Of a stretch of 64,000 nucleotides of DNA, positions 53,677 through 62,823 are shown piece after piece. A model generated the notes under the pieces. It was not told the DNA's origin. It saw only the letters and a list, made by a program, of their open reading frames with translations, and ran no database searches. The translations under genes were made by a program, and so were the position numbers. Numbering within the stretch: position 1 is the first letter of the stretch; every line of letters begins with the position of its first letter. This stretch comes from Promicromonospora panici (GTDB taxonomy: Bacteria; Actinomycetota; Actinomycetes; Actinomycetales; Cellulomonadaceae): contig NZ_UWYY01000003.1 in assembly GCF_900608595.1 (NCBI RefSeq), positions 62,001-126,000 of the forward strand, in the 5' to 3' direction.

Positions 53677-53690
53677 TGTTACCGGTCACA
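53677..53690. promoter_or_regulatory. second LacI operator TGTTACCGGTCACA
   Basis: One base different from the site at 53646-53659. Centres are 31 bp apart, about three helical turns, so two dimers would sit on the same DNA face. It is 66 nt before the LacI start. Confidence 0.78.
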
Positions 53691-53756
53691 TTCGGGATAT
53701 GTGCCCTTCCGCGCTCTACCGTGGGACCACCGCATACACCGCACGAAGGAGATCGC

Positions 53757-54872
53757 ATGCCCCCCGGGACAGCACCGCTGGACACCGGCGAGACGCAGGA
53801 CGCGCGCCGGGAAGACCCGTCGTCCGAGGTCACACCGGGTGCTGGCACGGTCGCCACCACGGCCGGGGAGCTCGGCCGACCCGCGACCATCCGCGACGTC
53901 GCGGCACTCGCGCGGGTCTCCCACCAGACCGTGCACCGGTTCCTGCAGGGCTATGAGGGCATCCGGCCGGCAACACGAGAACGCGTCGTCGAGGCGCTCG
54001 CGGCGCTCGAGTACCGCCCGAACCTGACCGCCCGGTCGCTGACCACCGGCCGGTCGATGCGGATCGGCGCGCTGACCCATGAGCTCGACCAGTTCGGGCC
54101 GAGCAAGATCATCCAGGGGGCGGCCCAGGCCGCCCGCGACGCCGGCTACGTGCTCGACATCCTGAGCCTCGACATGGGCGATCCCGAGGAGATCGACCGG
54201 GCACTGGAGACGGTCACGCAGCACGACCTCGCCGGTGTGCTGGCCCTCGCCTCGACGGACCACATGGCGCAGGCGTTCGGCGCCGCCAACTTCCGGGTCC
54301 CCGCCTTCCTCGCGGGCGAGGAGGACGAGTTCGCGAGCGACCATCCCTCGCAGCTCACCAGCGTGGGGTTCCCCGCGCTCATCGACCATCTGGCGGGCCT
54401 CGGTCACCACCGCCTCCTGCACCTCGCCGGGCCCTCGGCCTGGTCAGCGGCCCGCAACCGTGCCCGCGCCTTCGAGACCGCGGTCGCAGGCCACGGCCTG
54501 GTGTCCGACGGCGTCGCGCACGGCGACTGGACCGCGCGATCTGGTTACGAGGTGATCTCTGCGCTGCCCTCGGACCTCGGCTTCACCGCGATCGTCGCCG
54601 CCAACGACCAGATGGCGCTCGGCGCCCTTCTCGCCCTGGGGGAACGCGGCCTGCGGGTTCCCGAGGACATCAGCGTCACCGGGATCGACGACATCCCCGA
54701 CGCCGCGTACTTCTCTCCCCCGCTCACCACCCTCCGGGTCGACTTCGTCGCGCAGGGACGCCGCGCCGTCGAGCACCTGCTGGCCCGCATCGCCCAGCGG
54801 GAGCCGGCGGACGACGACGCGCTGATCTCGCAGCTCGTCGCGCGCCGGTCCACCGGCGCGGCGGCCCGGTAG
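53757..54872 (+). CDS. LacI-family regulator of the GH42 operon
   Basis: A 371-aa LacI regulator with an unusually long N-terminal tail of about 43 residues before the HTH (TIRDVAALARVSHQTVHRFL). GAAGGAG precedes ATG 53757 by six bases. An in-frame ATG upstream would run through both operators and is rejected. Divergent from GH42; the two TGTKACCGGTCACA sites between the genes are its probable targets. Confidence 0.88.
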   Translation: MPPGTAPLDTGETQDARREDPSSEVTPGAGTVATTAGELGRPATIRDVAALARVSHQTVHRFLQGYEGIRPATRERVVEALAALEYRPNLTARSLTTGRSMRIGALTHELDQFGPSKIIQGAAQAARDAGYVLDILSLDMGDPEEIDRALETVTQHDLAGVLALASTDHMAQAFGAANFRVPAFLAGEEDEFASDHPSQLTSVGFPALIDHLAGLGHHRLLHLAGPSAWSAARNRARAFETAVAGHGLVSDGVAHGDWTARSGYEVISALPSDLGFTAIVAANDQMALGALLALGERGLRVPEDISVTGIDDIPDAAYFSPPLTTLRVDFVAQGRRAVEHLLARIAQREPADDDALISQLVARRSTGAAAR

Positions 54873-54999
54873 CTCCGGGCCACGGCCGAGCGCCGCGCAG
54901 GCACGTCAGGGAGACGTCAGGGCTTTTCGCCAGCGGGGTCGCCCGTCCGTCAGACACACTCGTTCAGACCGGGACCTGACGAATGGAACGGCGGAGACG

Positions 55000-56636
55000 A
55001 TGGGCATCGAAGCGCTGAGCCAGCAACCGCTCGCGGACTAGGGGCTGCTGTCCGACCGGCATTCGGCCGCACTGGTCGGCCGGGACGGTTCCGTCGACTG
55101 GCTCGGATTTCCCCGCTTCGACAGCCCGTCGGTCTTCGGCCACCTCCTCGACGCCGATGCCGGCGCGTGGACGATCCGGCCCGCCGGCACCACGGACGGC
55201 GCCACCGAGATCCGCCGCGGCTACGTCCCCGACACGCTGGTCCTGCGGACGACCTTCACCACGCCGAGCGGATCCGCGGAGCTGACCGACGCGCTGGCCG
55301 TCACCGATCCGCGGACGGGCGGCATCCCCGACGTGACCACGGAGGACCCACATCGGCTCGGCGAGCACGCGCCGCACACGCTGATCCGCCGGCTCCGTGG
55401 GGTCAGCGGTGCCGTGGAGGTCGAGATCGTGGTGCGCCCGCGCCCGGAGTACGGGTTGATCGTCCCGCTGCTGACCCAGGCGGACGGAAACACCCGCTGT
55501 GCCGGGGGCGCGAGCCGGCTGCTGCTCTCCTCCGCCGTCGACTGGATCCTCGACGGCGGCGAGGCCCGGACGACCGGCGACCACCTCGCTCCCCGAGGAG
55601 ATCGGTGGCGAGCGCAACTGGGACTATCGCTACGTCTGGGTCCGCGACGCGAGCTTCACGATGGACGCCCTGTGGGTCGCGGCATGCCCGCACGAGGCAG
55701 ACGAGTTCTTCGAGTTCATGGCCGCGGCCGCGGCGCACGGCAGCGGCGGCTCGCTGCAGATCATGTACGGCATCGGCCGCGAGCACGACCTCACCGAGCG
55801 GACACTCCCCCCACCTGTCCGGTTGGCGGGGCAGCCGGCCGGTCCGGGTCGGCAACGCCGCATGAACGCAACCACAGCTGGACGTGTACGGCGAGCTGCT
55901 GGCCTCCGCGTACCGTCTCCGCGAGCAGCTCGGGAAGCCGTCGGAGGCGATACGGAGCTTCCTGATCGGCCTTGCCGACACCGCTGCCGCGCTGTGGGAG
56001 CAGCCCGACAACGGCATCTGGGAGGTCCGTGGCGAGCCCCGGCAGTTCCTCTTCTCCAAGCTGATGTGCTGGGTCGCGCTGGACCGGGCGCTCGCTCTGG
56101 CCTCGCAGCTACACGCCGATGACCAGAGCGAGCACTGGCGAGCGGCTGCCGCCGAGATCAGGTCGGCGATCCTCGAGAAGGGCTGGAGCGCCGAGGCCGG
56201 CGCGTTCACCCAGTCGTTCGGTTCACCCGATCTCGACGCCTCAGCGCTGATGATCCCGATCGTCGGGTTCCTGCCGGGAGACGATCCTCGGGTGCTGGCC
56301 ACGATCGACGCGATCGCCGGCCGCCTCACCGATGACCAGGGCCTCGTCTACCGCTACCGGACCTCGACCGGAGTGGACGGGTTGGCCGGCGAGGAAGGCA
56401 GCTTCCTGCTCTGCACCTTCTGGCTGGCTCAGGCGCAGGCACAGGCCGGGCGGCTGGAGCAGGCCAGGGCGACGTTCCAGCGGGCCGGCCGGTACGCGAA
56501 CGACCTCGGACTGCTCGCCGAGGAGGTCGCCGACGGGGAGCTGATCGGCAACTTCCCGCAGGCGTTCAGCCACATCGGCCTGATCAATGCCGCCTGGGCG
56601 ATCCGCGAGCGCGAGACATTCGTCAATGTGTCTTGA
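55000..56636 (+). pseudogene. GH15 glucoamylase/trehalase-like pseudogene
   Basis: A GH15 protein is recognisable in pieces. ATG 55000 after GGAG starts MGIEALSQQPLAD, then TAG at 55039-55041 replaces the Tyr of the conserved ADYGLLSD. The frame continues as DRHSAALVGRDGSVDWLGFP to about 55590, where a deletion and frameshift remove part of the N-terminal domain. EEIGGERNWDYRYVWVRDAS resumes in another frame; a further shift near 55805 gives HLSGWRGSRPVRVG, and another near 55865 restores the catalytic domain (DNGIWEVRGEPRQF, FPQAFSHIGLINA). At least four lesions, so not functional. Confidence 0.85.
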
Positions 56637-56684
56637 CGGAGCCGAGCGCGTCAAGTTGATGTGGCGTTACGCAAATATTCGCCT

Positions 56685-58112
56685 TCACCCCCAGGCGTGC
56701 ATGACGTGCTTGACGCGGGTGAACTCTTCGAGGGCGTATGTTGAGAGATCTTTGCCGAAGCCGGAGTGACGGAAGCCGCCGTGTGGCATCTCGGTGGCGA
56801 GTGGCAGGTGCGTGTTGATCCAGACGCACCCGTAGTCGAGTGCGGCGGCGGTGCGCATGGCCTCCTCGTGGTCGCGGGTATGGATGCTCACGGCCAGGCC
56901 GTATGGCTGGGCGTTGAGGCGGGAGACGAGCGTGTCGGGGTTATCGAAGCGTTCGACCGTGAGCAGGGGTCCGAAGTGCTCGGTAGTGGCCAGGGCGTCG
57001 TCGCCGTCGATGTCGGCGAGGACGGCGGGCGAGAGGAACCAGCCGCGGCCGTGTGTGTTTTCGCCGCCGCACAGGAGCGAGGCGCGGCCGCGCAGGTCGC
57101 CGAGGGCGGATCGCATTCGTTCGTACTGGGTCTCGGTGGCGACCGGGCCCAATGTGGACGCCGGGTCGTCAGGCGGTCCGGCCTTGGCTGAGAGGGCGTG
57201 CATTCGGAGCAGTTCGACGGTGTCGTCGTAGACGCTCGAGTGCGCGAGGACTCGGGATGCGGCGGTGCAGTCCTGGCCCGAGTTCGCGAAAGCCGCCTGT
57301 GCGATCGTGCTCGCGGTGGCTTCGAGGTCGGCGTTCGCGGTGACGATGGCAGGCGACTTCCCGCCGAGGCCGAGGTGGAGCTGCTTCACGTCGGCGAGCG
57401 CGGCGGTGCCGATGTTGATGCCGGAGGGCGTGGAGGCGGTGACGGCAACGTAGCGCGGGATCGGGTGGGTGACGAGCGCGGAGACGGCGTCGCGGTCGCC
57501 GAGGACGACGTTGACCGCGCCTCGCGGCAGGTGGTCGGCGAGAATACGGGCGAGCGCAACGGCGGCAGCGGGCGTGTTGTGGGAGGGCTTGAGGACGACG
57601 GTGTTGCCGCTCGCGAGCGCGGCGGCGGTCTTCCAAGCTGCCATGAGCAGCGGGTAGTTGAAGGGGGTCATCACGGCGCAGACGCCGATGGGTTCGCGGC
57701 GGATGTAGGAGGTGTGGCCGGGCAGGTACTCCCCGGCGGCAGGGCTGGCCATCGCGCGGGACGCGCCGGCGAAGAAGCGGAAGACATCGATCGCGGGGCC
57801 CACGTCGGCGTCGTCGAGGAAGTCGCGCGGCTGGCCGGTCTGGGCGGTCTCGATCGCGACGAGTTCGCTGCGTCGGGCGTCGAGCGCGTCGGCGGCGCGC
57901 AGGAGCGCGAGCGAGCGGTCGGCGGGGCTGGTCCGTGACCATTCTTGGAAGGCGCGCGCGGCGGCCTCGCAGGCGGTGTCGATGTCGCTGTCGGCGGAGA
58001 CGGCGGCGCGGCCGGTCTCGGTGCCGGTGCACGGGTCGATGACCGGTTGGTAGCGGCCACCGGTCGGTGCGGCATGGTCAGCGTCGATGAAGTTGTCAAC
58101 GATGTCGTGCAT
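56685..58112 (-). CDS. aldehyde dehydrogenase family protein lacking catalytic Glu
   Basis: A 475-aa ALDH-fold protein with the NAD-binding and catalytic domains intact and Cys282 in SGQDCTAASRV. The general-base Glu of the xELGGKxP motif is Gly248 (LHLGLGGKSP), 34 residues before the Cys, exactly the usual spacing; the preceding TGS motif reads TAS. The closest pattern is aminobutyraldehyde/succinate semialdehyde dehydrogenases. Activity may be lost, slow or changed. ATG 58112 has GGAG seven bases upstream. Last gene in the decarboxylase group. Confidence 0.85.
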   Translation of the reverse strand: MHDIVDNFIDADHAAPTGGRYQPVIDPCTGTETGRAAVSADSDIDTACEAAARAFQEWSRTSPADRSLALLRAADALDARRSELVAIETAQTGQPRDFLDDADVGPAIDVFRFFAGASRAMASPAAGEYLPGHTSYIRREPIGVCAVMTPFNYPLLMAAWKTAAALASGNTVVLKPSHNTPAAAVALARILADHLPRGAVNVVLGDRDAVSALVTHPIPRYVAVTASTPSGINIGTAALADVKQLHLGLGGKSPAIVTANADLEATASTIAQAAFANSGQDCTAASRVLAHSSVYDDTVELLRMHALSAKAGPPDDPASTLGPVATETQYERMRSALGDLRGRASLLCGGENTHGRGWFLSPAVLADIDGDDALATTEHFGPLLTVERFDNPDTLVSRLNAQPYGLAVSIHTRDHEEAMRTAAALDYGCVWINTHLPLATEMPHGGFRHSGFGKDLSTYALEEFTRVKHVMHAWG

Positions 58113-58161
58113 TGCGGGCTCCTCGGGTAGGGGCTTGTGGCCCGGATTCGGTCGGCGGGGT

Positions 58162-58869
58162 TCAGATCCGGATGCGGCCGGTGCCGTCGTGGTTGAGGTG
58201 GCGGAGTTTCCATTCGGTGTCACGCACGGGCTCGATGACCTCTTCGCCGCGGTAGACGACGCGGGTGCCGTCGGCGGCGGCCCCGTAGGTGCCCGGTTCG
58301 TCCCAGGGCGGGGCGTCGTCGCGCGGTTCGGTTACGACCAGCTCGCCTTCGACGAGTTTGGCGAGGCATGAGGACTGGCGGAGCACGCGGTGCCCGACCG
58401 TGGATGTGGCGGTCATCGCGAGCGCTTTGAAGGCCATCCACAGTCCGCCTGAGGTGTCGCCGATGTAGATCGGCAGGTAGGGGACGTGTTCCATGAGGGC
58501 GCGGGCCTGGGTGACCGCGTCGAAGGACCGGCCGTCGAACTCGTCGCGCATCGACACCCAGGCGACCCCGAGCCGATCGGCCTCGAAGGCGGGATCGACG
58601 TTCCAGCGTTTCCAAGCTTCGGCGCGGACGTTGTCGATGACGATGTCGAAGCTGCCGGGGGCGAGCGCGGCGGCCTCGCGGGCGTGCCGGGGCTCGAGGT
58701 GCTTGGCGTGGTTGATCCACGCCCACAGCTCGTCACCGCGCCGCAGCGACTGCACCGGGTCGGGCCGCCCTTCGGGGTGTGTCCATTTAGTCACGAGCGC
58801 CCCTTGTTCGGCCAGCACCATGCCGGCGTAGGCGGGGAGGACGTAGGAGCCAAGTTCGAGCACTCGCAT
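58162..58869 (-). CDS. short CaiB/BaiF (family III CoA-transferase)-like protein
   Basis: A 235-aa protein matching the N-terminal part of family III CoA transferases (RVLELGSYVLPAYAGMVLAE, NHAKHLEPRHAREA). Family members are usually near 400 aa, so about half is absent, yet the frame is intact with no internal stop. It may be a stand-alone half, as in some split enzymes, or a truncated gene. It sits between the decarboxylase (33 nt) and the dehydrogenase (49 nt) and is probably co-transcribed with both. Confidence 0.65.
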   Translation of the reverse strand: MRVLELGSYVLPAYAGMVLAEQGALVTKWTHPEGRPDPVQSLRRGDELWAWINHAKHLEPRHAREAAALAPGSFDIVIDNVRAEAWKRWNVDPAFEADRLGVAWVSMRDEFDGRSFDAVTQARALMEHVPYLPIYIGDTSGGLWMAFKALAMTATSTVGHRVLRQSSCLAKLVEGELVVTEPRDDAPPWDEPGTYGAAADGTRVVYRGEEVIEPVRDTEWKLRHLNHDGTGRIRI

Positions 58870-58902
58870 GGCGGTGTCCTTTCTGGTCGGTCGGATTCGT
58901 GT

Positions 58903-60126
58903 TCAGAGGCGGAGGGCCTGCGGGCGGATAGCGCGCAGGACGGAGGCCATGAGCCGGTCGCGGGCGGGCGTGCTCAGGCCGGGCTTGACGACGATGCGGC
59001 CGCACTGCCCGAGGCGCGGGTTGCATTCGAGTGGGTAGGTGGGGACGATCCACCCGTCTTCCCCCATCCGGCTGGTGAACCGCTCGACGGCGCCGGTCTG
59101 CCGGTCGACGAAGGCGACCACGGGAATCGCGTGGCCATCGTTGAGCACTTTCAGGTCCGGGTCGCCGCGCAGGGCGGCGGCGATGGTGGCGGTGAGTGAG
59201 CTGCAATCGCGGAGGTCGTAGCGGTACCGGTCGAACGCTCCGGCGCGGGTGAACAGGTGGGCCTGCTGGGCGACGGGGGCGAGCGAGCGGGAGAACGTGA
59301 GCCCGATGTCGCGCTTGCCGTTCCCGATGTAGTCGGCCCCGTGCCACAGGTGCTGGGGGCAGTGTTCGGCGTCCCGCCAGAGGGTCCAGCCGAGCCCGAG
59401 CGAGGTCTGCCCGAACTTGTGGCCGGAGGCGCTGATCGACACCACGGCTGGCACGATGAAGTCCCAGGGAAGGCTTGCGGAAAGGAACGGCGCGGTGAAG
59501 CCGCCGGACGCGGCGTCCACGTGCAGCGGCGTCTCCCGCCCTTGGTCTCGCAGAGCCGCGGCGAGGGCCGCGACGTCGTCGAACAGGCCGTGCTCGGGGT
59601 AACCGAGGGTGGCGACGGCGAGGATCGTGTGCTCGTCGCAAGCGCGGGCGAGGGCCGCGGGGTCTGCGACTACGGTGTCCCCGGGTGCCTCGACGGTGCG
59701 CAACTCGACATCCCAGTAGGTGCAGAACCGCTTCCAGCACACATGGGCCCCGCTGGAGGCCACGAGGTTGGGGCGCTCGCCGGCGCCGGTCCGCTTCCAG
59801 CGGTGGAGCGCGGCAAGGCCGGCGAGCATTGCTGCCTCGGTCGAGCCCGAGACGGCGACGTAGGGTGCATGGTGGTCCTCGCGGTGCCACAGGCGCGAGA
59901 GCCAATCGGCGCAGTCGGCGACCATATCGGCGATGTAGGGGTACTCGCTGTTGTTCACGAGGTTGTGGCCGCCAAGGCGTTCGGCGATGCGCGCCAGTTC
60001 CGGAGAGACAACCGCGGTGGTATAGGACCCGACGTTCCGCGTCGAGTCGGTCAGGTACGGCAGCCAGTCGATCGCCCATCGTTCGCCCGATCGACGTTGA
60101 TTCAGTTGGTCTGCTTGGTTGCTCAC
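58903..60126 (-). CDS. glutamate decarboxylase-like PLP enzyme
   Basis: A 407-aa group II decarboxylase. It shows VSGSTEAAMLAGLAALHRWK, HVDAASGGFTAPFL and the cofactor lysine Lys237 in SISASGHKFGQTSLGLGW. These match glutamate decarboxylases, though it is about 55 aa shorter than E. coli GadB and the substrate could be another amino acid. Start GTG 60126 has GGAG seven bases upstream; the longer frame has no support. A 626-nt gap separates it from the LuxR gene upstream. Confidence 0.8.
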   Translation of the reverse strand: MSNQADQLNQRRSGERWAIDWLPYLTDSTRNVGSYTTAVVSPELARIAERLGGHNLVNNSEYPYIADMVADCADWLSRLWHREDHHAPYVAVSGSTEAAMLAGLAALHRWKRTGAGERPNLVASSGAHVCWKRFCTYWDVELRTVEAPGDTVVADPAALARACDEHTILAVATLGYPEHGLFDDVAALAAALRDQGRETPLHVDAASGGFTAPFLSASLPWDFIVPAVVSISASGHKFGQTSLGLGWTLWRDAEHCPQHLWHGADYIGNGKRDIGLTFSRSLAPVAQQAHLFTRAGAFDRYRYDLRDCSSLTATIAAALRGDPDLKVLNDGHAIPVVAFVDRQTGAVERFTSRMGEDGWIVPTYPLECNPRLGQCGRIVVKPGLSTPARDRLMASVLRAIRPQALRL

Positions 60127-60752
60127 CGAACGCTCCGTTTCGTTGCTGCCGTGGACACCGCAATGCGATGTGGACCGCCGCCTCGATCGATGGTGGATGC
60201 GGCGAGCGTGTGGCGGGCGAAAGCGCCCGACGAGGACTTCGCGAAGGTCATTCCGCTGAGAGGAACGGGCGCCGCAGTCAGTGGTGCGCCGTTGCGGCGA
60301 TGGATTGCGTGACATGACGAGTCATGTGGAGGAACATCTCGGACGTGAGCAAACCGGCGTTCCCTGCGCAGCTCACGGCTGCTCGGGCACGCCGGGCAAC
60401 GTGAGCCGCGGCACGGCGACGGAGGCGAAACCGCTGAGGTGCTCGGCGTGCTCCGTGGCGAAGCCGCGCGGACGGATGCGTGCGAGCTCGGGACCCCAAC
60501 ACGCTTGGGTGGTTGGCCGTCCTATGCGTCACCGGGTCCAGGTGGAAACGGTCGAAGGGCGAGGGGCCGGGGGCTAGTTCGGGCGAGAACGCGAGTAGGG
60601 CTTCCTGACCGGTGCAGTGCAACGGCGCCAGCGGGAACGTGGACAACATGACACTCGTGAACGCTCCCGGGTAAACCAAGTCGAGATGGAGGGCCTTGCC
60701 GCCTCAGGCGACGGCTAGCGAGACCGGCGGCTCCCCACGAAGACAAATCTGT
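60127..60752. other. 626-nt region without a convincing gene
   Basis: Small open frames on both strands have no recognisable domains and no good ribosome-binding sites. It contains the palindrome at 60312-60327. It probably holds the promoter and leader of the decarboxylase group and the 3' region of the LuxR gene; remnants of a deleted gene are possible. Confidence 0.4.
60312..60327. promoter_or_regulatory. palindrome ACATGAC-GA-GTCATGT
   Basis: Perfect 7-bp arms around a 2-nt centre, 185 nt upstream of the decarboxylase start. Size and symmetry suit a dimeric regulator such as the neighbouring LuxR-type protein. No further evidence. Confidence 0.4.
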
Positions 60753-62429
60753 TCAGTGGTTTCGTGGAGCCTCCAGTGGGATCAGTCCGAGGTGCTCGGC
60801 GCGTGTGAGGGCGCTGGTGCGGTTCGTTACGTCGAGCTTGCGGTAGACCTTGCGTATCTGGGTACGCACCGTGTTGATCGAGACTCCACTATCTGCTGCG
60901 ATCTGCACCGGGCTGGCGCCGGCGGCGAGCCCTGCCAGCACCGCCCGTTCACGTCGGGTGAGCACGACGATGGGAACTGAAACGCGGACGCGTCCGGCGC
61001 CAACGGTTGCAGGCGTTAAGCCCAGCGTGCGGGGGTCGGTGCCAGTCCGCCGACACAGGTCCAGCACCTCGTCCTGCGGGAGCAGCGCGAACGAGGACAG
61101 CAGCCCTTGACGCCCGTAGTCGACCGCTCGCGCGAATCCGACACGAGCGTCATCGAACTCGCCCGATCGCAGGTGTACCACGGAGACGATGAGCAGTAGC
61201 TCGAGTGCGTCACGCGGCGTTACCGTCGCGTCACGCATCGCCCGTCTGGCGACGGCCAAGGCGCCGCCGTTGTCGCCTGACAGCAGCCGCACTCGTGCCG
61301 CGGGCACCAACAACTGGCTGGTTCCGTCGGCTTCAGCCAGTGCCACGACGCGGTTCGCTTCGCCCATCGCAGAGAGCAGGTCGGCGTGAGCGCGAAGCAG
61401 CACCGGGGTTGCGCCGAGTCCCGGGCGCGCGCCCATGCCGTGCGCGAAGCAGGCGGCGTCAAGGTGCAGCAGGCCACCGATCGGCTCCCCGAAGGTCACG
61501 GCGTACGCCACATGAGCAGCGGCGACAAAGGGCCACAGCTCGTCCGGCTCCTCGCCATTCCCTGCCTGGTCCAAAGCCTTTGCGGCAGCGGCAGAATCCA
61601 GCCGGTCGATCGCGATCAGCGCCCGCGCGACGGTGGCCGCCAGCAACAGGTGCCGCTCAAGCCAGTCCTCGACCGGCCCGCATCGACGCATTCGCTCCAA
61701 CCACGCCTCGGCCATCGCATGGTGGCCCCGCGCTGCCGCGAGCAGCGCAAGGTTCGCGCAGGCGGAGGCGCTGGCGAAGTGCTGGAACGGTGGTGGGCCT
61801 GCCTGCTCGTAAGCTCTCTGTAGATGTCCCATCGCCACGGCAGGGCGCCCGGCGAGCATCGCTGCTACGCCCCGGTGCAGAGCGATCAAACCCGGTCGGC
61901 CTGCCAGTCGGTCCCGGCTCCAGGGAAGCATGCCCGGGTCGTCGACCTGCATCAAGCGATCCTCGATCCAGGCCCCGATCTTCTCCGCTACCTCGTGCTG
62001 GCCTCGGAATCGTGCCGCGTGCATCGCCAGAGCCCCGGCAGCCACAACATCGCTCGGATGAGAGAACGAGCTCAGGTGCCTTGACAACCGTGCGCCGTGC
62101 ATCTCGAACAAGCGCATCGCTGCGCGCAGCCCCCTACCGTCGTGCTCTGCGACCAGCTGGTGGGCCAGCACGCCCGCCATCAACAGGCGTGGACGCCCGG
62201 CGACCACGGATGCGGGCAGCGTCTCGAGCAATCCGAGGAGTTCGGAGCCGAAGCGGGCGGGCAACTCGAACCACCATTGATCCGCGAGGTCTTCAAGCAC
62301 CTGCAGGTCGCCGAACGCGATTGCGTTCAAGACCTCGGAATCACGAGGCCCGTGAGCCTGGCCCCGGAAAGGGACGACGATCGGTCCGGTCAGGACGGAG
62401 TGATACGCATCATTATCCAAGTCGCCCAT
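60753..62429 (-). CDS. LuxR-type regulator with large helical domain
   Basis: A 558-aa regulator. Residues 1-480 are Ala/Leu-rich helices resembling the TPR-like part of MalT/LAL regulators, without an N-terminal P-loop. Residues about 490-550 are a LuxR HTH (LTRRERAVLAGLAAGASPVQ and ADSGVSINTVRTQIRKVYRK). The same strand and order suggest it controls the decarboxylase group. Upstream sequence is unusually AT-rich for this genome. Confidence 0.8.
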   Translation of the reverse strand: MGDLDNDAYHSVLTGPIVVPFRGQAHGPRDSEVLNAIAFGDLQVLEDLADQWWFELPARFGSELLGLLETLPASVVAGRPRLLMAGVLAHQLVAEHDGRGLRAAMRLFEMHGARLSRHLSSFSHPSDVVAAGALAMHAARFRGQHEVAEKIGAWIEDRLMQVDDPGMLPWSRDRLAGRPGLIALHRGVAAMLAGRPAVAMGHLQRAYEQAGPPPFQHFASASACANLALLAAARGHHAMAEAWLERMRRCGPVEDWLERHLLLAATVARALIAIDRLDSAAAAKALDQAGNGEEPDELWPFVAAAHVAYAVTFGEPIGGLLHLDAACFAHGMGARPGLGATPVLLRAHADLLSAMGEANRVVALAEADGTSQLLVPAARVRLLSGDNGGALAVARRAMRDATVTPRDALELLLIVSVVHLRSGEFDDARVGFARAVDYGRQGLLSSFALLPQDEVLDLCRRTGTDPRTLGLTPATVGAGRVRVSVPIVVLTRRERAVLAGLAAGASPVQIAADSGVSINTVRTQIRKVYRKLDVTNRTSALTRAEHLGLIPLEAPRNH

Positions 62430-62823
62430 CCATTTCTACCCGGTCATCAACGATGACCATTACAAGCGCGGCGAAGCGAAACACCAACTCAGCTCATAAT
62501 TTATGCCCAGCGGCCCGGCGATCGTCGAAAGTGGTACAACCTGTGGTGGGCAACACTTTTGCCGGTTGATCAGATTTAATCACACCGAATGTACGCCAGA
62601 CAGCGCAGTACAACTATCACAGAACATCAGACGGAACAAAATAGTAGAACACGCCAATTGGAGCATGCGGACATTCCCGCACAATAGACACCGGCCTGGG
62701 GCATTAAGTGAAAACGAACACGGGAATGCTTCGGTTTTGCGGCCGGGAAGTACGCTGCGTGCGACGCCGGCGCCGCCCGCCCTTCGCCCCACCAACTCGT
62801 GGTGGGGCGAAGGGCCGGTCGGT
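62430..62823. other. 394-nt AT-rich intergenic region
   Basis: From about 62450 to 62740 base composition drops sharply below the rest of the window, with runs such as CATAATTTATG and AACAAAATAGTAG. No gene is recognised. It must hold the LuxR gene promoter (minus strand) and may mark the boundary of acquired DNA. Confidence 0.5.
62779..62815 (-). terminator. 16-bp hairpin after the surface protein gene
   Basis: Arms 62779-62794 and 62800-62815 are perfect reverse complements around a 5-nt loop, starting eight bases past the stop of the DUF11 protein gene. Strong intrinsic terminator candidate. Confidence 0.85.

Noticed and set aside
55039..55041. Stop-codon read-through or recoding in the GH15 gene
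   Set aside because: Several frameshifts and a deletion downstream make decay a simpler explanation.
60278..60679. A possible 133-aa minus-strand gene and a 98-aa plus-strand gene in the 626-nt gap
   Set aside because: No ribosome-binding site, no domain, and shadow-like Arg/Ala composition in both.
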